Shown here: positions 58,075 through 64,000 of the stretch, in pieces
Position numbering within the stretch: the stretch's first letter is position 1
Layout of the letters: each line of letters begins with the position of its first letter
NCBI RefSeq assembly: GCF_000241325.1
Contig: NZ_BAEI01000031.1
Span: forward strand, 434,001-498,000
Length of the DNA: 64,000 nucleotides
Reading direction: 5' to 3'
Source: Gordonia polyisoprenivorans NBRC 16320 = JCM 10675
GTDB lineage: Bacteria; Actinomycetota; Actinomycetes; Mycobacteriales; Mycobacteriaceae
Translations under genes and position numbers: made by a program
Notes under the pieces: generated by a model
Told to the model about the DNA's origin: nothing
The model's input: only the letters and a program-made list of their open reading frames with translations
The model's database searches: none

Positions 58075-61000
58075 TCAGCCGAACCAGGGTGCGATCGGAT
58101 TGCCCTGCCACCGGGTGTGTGCAGGCACCACGTCACCACGCATCACCAGCGATGCCGGGCCCACCGTCGCCGACGTCCCGATCCCCGAGGCGGGCAGCGC
58201 GACACAGTGCGGGCCCATCGTCGCACCCGGCTCCAGGACCACCCGGTCGATGGCCATCACCCGGTCGTGGAACAGGTGGGTTTGCACCACGCAGCCGCGC
58301 TCGACGGTCGCGCCGTCACCCAACGTCACCAGGTCGGCCTCGGGAAGCCAGTAGGTCTCGCACCACACCCCACGACCGATGGTGGCGCCGAGCATCCGCA
58401 ACCACAGGTTCAGGATCGGCGTTCCCGTGGCGGCGTTGGCGAACCACGGTGCGGCAACGGTTTCGACGAACGCATCCGAGAGCTCGTTGCGCCACACGAA
58501 CGAACTCCACAGCGGATGCTCGGAGACCACGATGCGTCCGACGACGAGCCACTTGGCGGCTGCGGCGATACAGCAGGCCGCCGCGCCCGCGACGAGCAGG
58601 ATCAGTCCGCTCACCAACCCGGCGATCACGTAGTTCGCGTGAAAGGCAATGTACTGCAGACCGATCAGCATGAACAGCCCGAGCACGAACGACACCATCA
58701 CCGGGATCAGACGCAGGGTCTCGATGACCGACCGGGCGACCTTCAGGCGCATCGGCGGATCAAAGGTGCGTGAGGTATCGGTGCGGGCGGCGGTGCGGCG
58801 CAACCGAACCGGCGGACTACCCAGCCAGCTCGACCCGGACTTGGCCCGATCGGGCGCCGCCGACAGCACGGCGACCAGGCCGTTCTTGGGCACCTTGCGA
58901 CCCGGCCCGGCCATCCCGGAATTGCCCAGGAAGGAGCGTTTGCCGATCTTCGCGTCGTCGATGTGCAGCCAGCCGCCGCCGAGTTCGTAGGAGGCGACCA
59001 TGGTGTCGTCGGCGAGAAAGGAGCCGTCGTCGATGGTGGTGAACTTCGGCAACACCAGCGCGGTCGAGATCTCGGTGCCCTTGCCGACCTTGACACCCAG
59101 GATGCGGAACCACCACGGCGTCAACAGGCTTGCGTACAGCGGGAACAGGTACGTCCGTGCCGAATCGAGCAGTCGCTCGGTCATCCACACCTGCCAGCCG
59201 ACCCGCGACCGCACCGGGTGATACCCCTTGGTCATCCCCAGTGCGAGCAGCCGCACGAGCACCGCGGTGATCACGGCGAATACGCCCAGGCTCACCAGTG
59301 TGGCGGCCGGGGTCAGGATCAACGCGCGGACGGCGACGTCACGCAGCCGGTCGGCGTGCAGCGCCCAGGTGCCGATCACCACGAGTCCCGCACCCAGCGA
59401 GATCAGCGGGATCGCGGCGAGCAGCAACGACGACACCCCGTACACCGGGACCCAGCCCGATCGGCGCGGCGGGCGATGTGCGGGCCACGGATGGCCGGCC
59501 TTGCCCACCTTGACCGCGGGTGAACCGGCCCAGTGCTGGCCCTTCTTCACCCGGCCGAACACCGCCGAGCCCGGCCCGATCTCGGCGTCGCGGCCGATCA
59601 CCGCGCCCGGAGCCAGCGTCGAGCGGGCGCCGATCGAGGCGCCGCGTTTGATGACGATCTCCCCGATGCGTACGACGTCGCCGTCGATCCACCATCCCGA
59701 CAGGTCGACCTCGGGTTCGATCGACGCGCCCTCGCCGACGGTGAGCATGCCGGTCACCGGTGGGATGGTGTGCAGGTCGACGCCGCGGCCGATGCTCGAG
59801 CCCAGCGCACGGGCCAGGTAGATCATCCACGGCGCACCGGACATGTTCGCCGCGCCCGCGGCTTCCAACAGTCGCTCGGCCACCCACAGCCGGACGTGTA
59901 CCGATCCGCCACGCGGGTAGTCGCCGGGGGTGACACCGGCCAGCAGTGCCCGCGCTCCGGCCGCGGCGATCAGCATCCGGCCCGGCGGGGTGATGAAGAT
60001 CGCGAAGGCCACGATCACCACCCACCAGTTCACCTCGACCAGCCACGGCACCGAGACATCGAGCGCGCGGGCCGCGGCGCCCGCGACGTTGTTGGTCACG
60101 CCCAGCCACGTCGCCCACTGCAGACCGGTCAGCGTGGTCAGCGGCACCGACAGCAGGATCTGGGCGATACCGGTACGACGCGGGGTCGGGGTGACCTCGC
60201 GTTCGACGACGACCGTGGCCGGCGCGATCGCGTCGAGCATCCGCGCCAGCGATCCCAACCGCGGGTGATCGTAGAGGTCGGCGACGGTGACCTGCGGATA
60301 CCGTTCCCGCAGCGCGGTCACCAGCTGCGCCGCGGACAGCGATCCGCCGCCCTCGGTGAAGAAGTCGGCGTCGAGGCTGGTGATGCGTGCGCCGAGGACG
60401 TCGGTCCAGCGGTCGGCGAGCCATTGTTCGGTGGCGGTGAAGTCGTCGGCGTCATCGTCGTCGTCGGTGCCCGCCCCGGGCAACGGCCAGGGCAGCGCAT
60501 TGCGATCGACCTTGCCGGAGGTTCGGGTGGGCAGTTCGTCGACGAGTGCCAGTCGCGGCACCATCGGCGCCGGCAGTCGCTCGGAGAGCAGGGCATGTGC
60601 CGCCGAGACGTCGAAGTCGGGGTCGGTGGAGACCAGGTAGCCGACGAGCAGTGCGTTGCCGGCCGCCGATCGGCGTACCGCCGCTGCTGCACCGCTCACC
60701 CCCGGGAGGTGTTGCAGCGCATTGTCGATCTCGCCGAGCTCGATGCGCCGACCGCCGACCTTCACCTGATCGTCGGCGCGCCCCTGGAAGACCAGACCCT
60801 GCGCGTCGAGTCGGACGAGATCGCCGCTGCGGTAGGCGCGCTCCCAGCCGAGGGTGGGCATCGGCGCGTACTTCTCGGCGTCCTTGGCCGGGTCCAGGTA
60901 GTGGGCCAGTCCGACGCCGCCGATGATGAGTTCGCCGATCTCGCCCTCGGCGACCGGCCGGCCTTCGGCATCGACCACCGCGAGATCCCAACCGGGAAGC

Positions 61001-61968
61001 GGTAATCCGATCCGCACCGGTCCCTCTCCACCCAGCGGTGCCGCACAGGCCACCACCGTGGCCTCGGTGGGCCCGTAGGTGTTCCACACCTCGCGGCCCG
61101 GAACAGCAAGCCGCTCACCGAGTTCCGGTGGACACGCCTCCCCGCCGAAGATCAGCAGACGCACCGCCTCGAGAGCCTCCGGAGGCCACAGCGACGCCAG
61201 TGTCGGGACGGTGGACACCACGGTGATGTCGCGCGCCACCAGCCACGGGCCCAGGTCCATTCCGCTGCGGACGAGCGATCGCGGTGCGGGTACCAGGCAC
61301 GCGCCGTTGCGCCAGGCCAGCCACATCTCCTCGCACGAGGCGTCGAAGGCCACCGACAATCCGGCCAGCACCCGGTCGCCCGGGCCGATCGGCTCGTCGG
61401 TGAGGAACAGCCGCGCTTCGGCGTCGACGAAGGCCGCGGCGTTGCGATGGGTCACCGCAACACCTTTCGGGGTCCCGGTCGATCCGGAGGTGAAGATGAT
61501 CCACGCGTCGTCGGCGGTGGTGGGACGAGTGGCGCCGGCATCACCGGGCAAGGCGTCGGGTTCTTCGGGAGTCGACGTCGGGTGCACGCCGTCGGCGTCG
61601 ATCAGCACGTCGATCCCGGCCTCGCCGAAGACGAGTTCGGCGCGCTCGTCGGGGTCATCGGCATCGACGGGCACGTACGCCGCACCGGCGTAGATCGCGG
61701 AGAGGATCGCGGTGTAGAGGTCCCGCGACCCCGACGGCATCCGGATACCGACACGCCCGCCGCGCCGCACCCCGGCCGCCGCGAGACGGTCGGCGCCGCG
61801 GCGGATCACCGCGCGCAGTTGCGCGTAGCTGTACACCCGCTCACCGTCGTCGATCGCGGGCGCATCGGGGTATCGGGCGGCGGTCTCGTCGAGGATGTCA
61901 CAGAGTGTTCGCGGGTCGCTGGCCTGCGACGACAGCAAATACTGTGCTGGGATCTCCACACTCACCAC
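58075..61968 (-). CDS. Pls/PosA-type non-ribosomal peptide synthetase
   Basis: This is a 1297-residue single-module enzyme. The adenylation domain (~15-510) has IIFTSGSTGTPKGVAV (A3), FDASCEEMW, NTYGPTEATVVA (A5), YRSGDLVRL (A7), GRADDQVKVGGRRIELGEID (A8) and LPTRTSGKVDRNAL (A10). The carrier domain (~525-590) has the phosphopantetheine Ser in TEGGGSLSAAQ. A C-terminal ~700-residue region has about six helices alternating with left-handed beta-helix hexapeptide repeats (GASIGARSTLAPGAVIG, GTEISTALVLPKF). This C-terminus is the mark of the epsilon-polylysine synthetase (Pls/PosA) group. There is no condensation or thioesterase domain. The substrate is unknown. GTG 61968, 61965 or 61959 could start it. 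Confidence 0.88.
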   Translation of the reverse strand: MVSVEIPAQYLLSSQASDPRTLCDILDETAARYPDAPAIDDGERVYSYAQLRAVIRRGADRLAAAGVRRGGRVGIRMPSGSRDLYTAILSAIYAGAAYVPVDADDPDERAELVFGEAGIDVLIDADGVHPTSTPEEPDALPGDAGATRPTTADDAWIIFTSGSTGTPKGVAVTHRNAAAFVDAEARLFLTDEPIGPGDRVLAGLSVAFDASCEEMWLAWRNGACLVPAPRSLVRSGMDLGPWLVARDITVVSTVPTLASLWPPEALEAVRLLIFGGEACPPELGERLAVPGREVWNTYGPTEATVVACAAPLGGEGPVRIGLPLPGWDLAVVDAEGRPVAEGEIGELIIGGVGLAHYLDPAKDAEKYAPMPTLGWERAYRSGDLVRLDAQGLVFQGRADDQVKVGGRRIELGEIDNALQHLPGVSGAAAAVRRSAAGNALLVGYLVSTDPDFDVSAAHALLSERLPAPMVPRLALVDELPTRTSGKVDRNALPWPLPGAGTDDDDDADDFTATEQWLADRWTDVLGARITSLDADFFTEGGGSLSAAQLVTALRERYPQVTVADLYDHPRLGSLARMLDAIAPATVVVEREVTPTPRRTGIAQILLSVPLTTLTGLQWATWLGVTNNVAGAAARALDVSVPWLVEVNWWVVIVAFAIFITPPGRMLIAAAGARALLAGVTPGDYPRGGSVHVRLWVAERLLEAAGAANMSGAPWMIYLARALGSSIGRGVDLHTIPPVTGMLTVGEGASIEPEVDLSGWWIDGDVVRIGEIVIKRGASIGARSTLAPGAVIGRDAEIGPGSAVFGRVKKGQHWAGSPAVKVGKAGHPWPAHRPPRRSGWVPVYGVSSLLLAAIPLISLGAGLVVIGTWALHADRLRDVAVRALILTPAATLVSLGVFAVITAVLVRLLALGMTKGYHPVRSRVGWQVWMTERLLDSARTYLFPLYASLLTPWWFRILGVKVGKGTEISTALVLPKFTTIDDGSFLADDTMVASYELGGGWLHIDDAKIGKRSFLGNSGMAGPGRKVPKNGLVAVLSAAPDRAKSGSSWLGSPPVRLRRTAARTDTSRTFDPPMRLKVARSVIETLRLIPVMVSFVLGLFMLIGLQYIAFHANYVIAGLVSGLILLVAGAAACCIAAAAKWLVVGRIVVSEHPLWSSFVWRNELSDAFVETVAAPWFANAATGTPILNLWLRMLGATIGRGVWCETYWLPEADLVTLGDGATVERGCVVQTHLFHDRVMAIDRVVLEPGATMGPHCVALPASGIGTSATVGPASLVMRGDVVPAHTRWQGNPIAPWFG

Positions 61969-62217
61969 CGTTGTCTAGACATGGAACGAGAAATATATCG
62001 CGACTCGTCGACGAGTTGCGCCGGACACGGGTGAACGGAAGGTGTCGATCGTCTCCGTTCGCCCGCCCGCGGTGACCCTGCACGCAAAGGCTGCCGAACA
62101 ACCGGAACGAACTCTGATCTCGGTGTAGGTTCGCTTACACCAGAGGTTGGAGCTGACCCGTCCACACCGGTCATGCCCCATCGGACCCGCCCGACGCCGG
62201 CACAGGAGGTATTCGGT
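61969..62217. other. Divergent promoter region of the NRPS and esterase genes
   Basis: This 249-bp region has an AT-rich patch with GTCTAGAC (61973-61980) and GAAATATATC nearby, close to the NRPS start. Farther right is a promoter-like TTGGAG/TAGGTTCGC region, with the strong AGGAGGT site of the esterase gene at its end. No gene is seen. Confidence 0.4.
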
Positions 62218-63192
62218 ATGCCGATCGTCCAACACCGCAAGGCCAGCGCGCTCTCGTATCCGATCTGGGTGGGCAGCCGACTGTTCCTGAAACCGTTGCT
62301 GTCGCTGTGGCCGCTCAACCGGGAGGGAATGGCCGGACTCTTCCTCATCGATCGCATGTTCGCCGTCGGGCCCAAACCGCACAACGTCGTCCGGGAGCAG
62401 ATTCGCCTCGGTGACCGGCCGGCCGAGGTGATCCTGCCCACCGGCCCCTCACGCCGGGACTCCGACACCGCGATCCTCTACCTGCACGGCGGCGCCTTCG
62501 TCGTCGGCGGGGTGGGGACGCACCGGTCGATCGCGGCGCGACTCTCGCGCGCCTGCGAGGTGCCGGTGTTCTCTCTCGTCTACCGACAGCTGCCCGCGGC
62601 CGGGGTCGGTACCTCGGTCAGCGACGCGATGTCGGCCTACCGGGAGTTGCTGACCGAACGCGGATACCGACGCGTCGTCGTCGCCGGCGATTCGGCGGGT
62701 GGATTCCTGGCCGCCAAGGTCGTCGAAGGGGCTGCCGCACAAGGACTCCCGGCACCTGCAGCGCTGATCGGGTTCTCGCCGCTGTTGGATCTCGATCTGG
62801 CCGACAATCCCGACCGCAGCAGCCGTTCCGACGCCTACATCCCCTTGTCTCAGCTGGTCAAGCTCGCGCCGCACTTCTTGCGCGGCCCGGTCGCCTTCAC
62901 CGGGGTGCGCCGCATCGCCGACCTCGAGCTGGAGGACTTCCCCCCGACCATCATGATCACCGCGGAGAACGAACTGCTCGAACCCGATGTCATCGACCTC
63001 GTCGAGAATCTCGACGAGGCGGGGGTCCGGGCGGAGGCGCACAGCTATTCGTGGCAGATTCACGCGTTCCCGGTCTTCGGTTCGCATCATCGCGAGACAC
63101 TGGAGGCCATCGAGGTGTCGGCCGAGTTCGCCGGCCGCGCGATCCGAGAGGCGAAGAGCGCTGACGACCGAGAGAACAAGTGGGCCGGATGA
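62218..63192 (+). CDS. Alpha/beta hydrolase, hormone-sensitive-lipase-like esterase
   Basis: A 324-residue esterase/lipase of the HSL (Lip) family. The oxyanion-hole motif is LYLHGGAFVVGG (~86-97), the nucleophile elbow GDSAGG (~157-162), with a late acidic residue (ENELLEPDV) and His in WQIHAFPVF. ATG 62218 is preceded by AGGAGGT at ideal spacing, so it is preferred over the upstream ATG. The substrate is an ester of unknown type. The stop overlaps the start region of the next gene (ATGA at 63189). Confidence 0.9.
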   Translation: MPIVQHRKASALSYPIWVGSRLFLKPLLSLWPLNREGMAGLFLIDRMFAVGPKPHNVVREQIRLGDRPAEVILPTGPSRRDSDTAILYLHGGAFVVGGVGTHRSIAARLSRACEVPVFSLVYRQLPAAGVGTSVSDAMSAYRELLTERGYRRVVVAGDSAGGFLAAKVVEGAAAQGLPAPAALIGFSPLLDLDLADNPDRSSRSDAYIPLSQLVKLAPHFLRGPVAFTGVRRIADLELEDFPPTIMITAENELLEPDVIDLVENLDEAGVRAEAHSYSWQIHAFPVFGSHHRETLEAIEVSAEFAGRAIREAKSADDRENKWAG

Positions 63193-63547
63193 CGAGCGGG
63201 ACCAGCCCGCGCGCGTAGCCGGCGCGCCGGATGCGCGGTTCACGCTGGCGGCCGAGCGCACGCTGCTCGCGTGGGTTCGGACGTCGCTGGGGTTTCTGGC
63301 CGGCGGTGTCGCGATCGTCTACGTGGCTCCCGACATCACCGATCGCACACTGGAGACGACGCTCGGCCTGGTGATGGTGGCGCTCGGGTGTGCGATCGCC
63401 GTCATGGGCGGTTGGCGGTGGCGCCGGACCGATCGTGCGCTGCGTGAGGGTGGCCCGATGCCGGGGTCCTCGCATCTGCTGGTGGTGGTCGCTGCCATAG
63501 TGGTGATTGCGGTGGCGATCGCGTTGACGATCGTCATCGGGCACTGA
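63189..63547 (+). CDS. DUF202 (YidH-like) membrane protein with start or frame problem
   Basis: The frame ending at 63547 encodes a DUF202 protein: DARFTLAAERTLLAWVRTSLGFLAGG, then two more helices (LGLVMVALGCAIAVMGGW, LLVVVAAIVVIAVAIAL). In that frame no ATG, GTG or TTG precedes the conserved part within the gap after the esterase gene; only CTG 63161 is available. The obvious start, ATG 63189 (ATGA overlap with the esterase stop), is in another frame and meets TAG at 63216 after MTSGTSPRA. Removing one CG from the (CG)4 run at 63208-63215 would join both. So this is a frameshifted gene, one with an unusual start, or a sequencing error. Confidence 0.65.
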
Positions 63548-63586
63548 GTACTTCCCGAGCCACAGACCAGGAGGGTCGGCGTCACC

Positions 63587-63829
63587 ATGACCGATCACCA
63601 GTTCCAGAGCGCCGCGCAGACCTTCTCGCGGGGCATGGTGACCATCGGGGCGATCATCGTGATGGTCTGCGTCGGCTTCCTCACCTACATGTGGTGGCGC
63701 GACGGCCGGTGGCTGTGGGTCACCCTCGGCATCGTCCTGATCGTGGTGAACATCGCGATGCTCGTGATGACCTACCGCAAGGCGCGGCTCACCCCGCCCG
63801 CACAGCCCGCGGACGACGAGGACTCCTAG
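63587..63829 (+). CDS. Small two-helix membrane protein, 80 aa
   Basis: A short protein with two helices (VTIGAIIVMVCVGFLTYMWW and WLWVTLGIVLIVVNIAMLVM) and an acidic C-terminal tail (PADDEDS). ATG 63587 follows AGGAGGG. I do not recognise a named family. It follows the DUF202 gene on the same strand and may be co-transcribed with it. Confidence 0.7.
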   Translation: MTDHQFQSAAQTFSRGMVTIGAIIVMVCVGFLTYMWWRDGRWLWVTLGIVLIVVNIAMLVMTYRKARLTPPAQPADDEDS

Positions 63830-63834
63830 CCTCC

Positions 63835-64000
63835 TCAGTCGCCCCCGTTCTCCTCGATGTCGTTGTCGTCCTCGGGCGCAGCTTTCACTGCCAGCACGGG
63901 GATCGGCGATTTCAGCAGGAGGCGTTGGCTGATGCTGCCCAGCATCAGTTTTCCGACGGGTGTGCGTCGCTTGACACCGATCACCAGGCGGGTGGCGTGT
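63835..64000 (-). CDS. Universal stress protein, C-terminal part
   Basis: A partial gene running off the right edge. Read from the minus strand, it gives [20 protein letters not shown], then [21 protein letters not shown] and an acidic tail to TGA at 63835. The G-V-K-R...G-K-x-x-x-G-S pattern is the ATP-binding end of a Usp domain. The rest lies outside the window. Confidence 0.8.
   Translation of the reverse strand, partial: HATRLVIGVKRRTPVGKLMLGSISQRLLLKSPIPVLAVKAAPEDDNDIEENGGD

Noticed and set aside
1..64000. tRNA or rRNA genes
   Set aside because: Reading the intergenic regions, I found no cloverleaf-like sequence with CCA-end context or rRNA-like stretch.

Overview
The window is high-GC actinobacterial DNA from a mycolic-acid bacterium (order Mycobacteriales), most likely Gordonia or a near relative such as Williamsia. 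This rests on gene content. Several blocks follow the gene order of Mycobacterium tuberculosis Rv0224c-Rv0244c: methyltransferase, glycosyltransferase, Rv0226c-type and DUF3068 membrane proteins, acyltransferase, AftD with a DUF2613 partner, LpqI, a TetR regulator, HtdX, FabG4, FadA2 and FadE5. An iniBAC-type locus is also present. These family assignments come from reading motifs in the translations. No database search was possible.

Layout: (1) 1-4962 holds the end of a phytase-like esterase, a MacB-type ABC exporter and an MmpS-like protein. (2) 4963-7084 holds a DUF222/HNH (13E12-type) gene embedded in dispersed palindromic repeats. (3) 7085-20160 is a cell-envelope cluster dominated by AftD, with a CitE-like lyase and a MOP flippase inserted. 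(4) 20229-24587 holds hypothetical proteins, a DUF6745-like protein, a universal stress protein and LpqI. (5) 24556-35919 is an ini locus: iniC, iniA and a very long iniB on the minus strand, diverging from a membrane-anchored Hsp70-like ATPase and an IniR-like LuxR regulator. (6) 35990-48280 is a fatty-acid block (TetR, htdX-fabG4, fadA2, fadE5) interleaved with a VanW protein, a DUF4267/TetR pair, an SDR, a zinc alcohol dehydrogenase and an SRPBCC protein. (7) 48549-51558 holds an aldo/keto reductase and a second DUF222/HNH gene with the same type of upstream repeat. (8) 51612-64000 holds a deoxyribonuclease IV, an AUR1-type PAP2 protein, a DUF6153/DUF305 pair, a DUF4185 (GH183-type) protein, a thioesterase, an hdeD gene broken by an amber codon, a Pls/PosA-type NRPS, an esterase, a DUF202 gene with a start or frame problem, and a partial universal stress protein.

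Most interesting signals: the two unrelated-looking DUF222/HNH genes share a leader made of a 38-bp palindromic repeat, a conserved block, a perfect DnaA-box 9-mer and a LexA/SOS-like box. The ini locus has three regularly spaced GGGG-AAATT-CCCC palindromes between divergent genes and an Hsp70-like ATPase with a transmembrane anchor. A 16-bp palindrome occurs before tetR, between fabG4 and fadA2, and before fadE5, which defines a probable local TetR regulon. A promoter-like sequence is followed by two perfect hairpins at 40761-40894 and may be a small RNA or leader.
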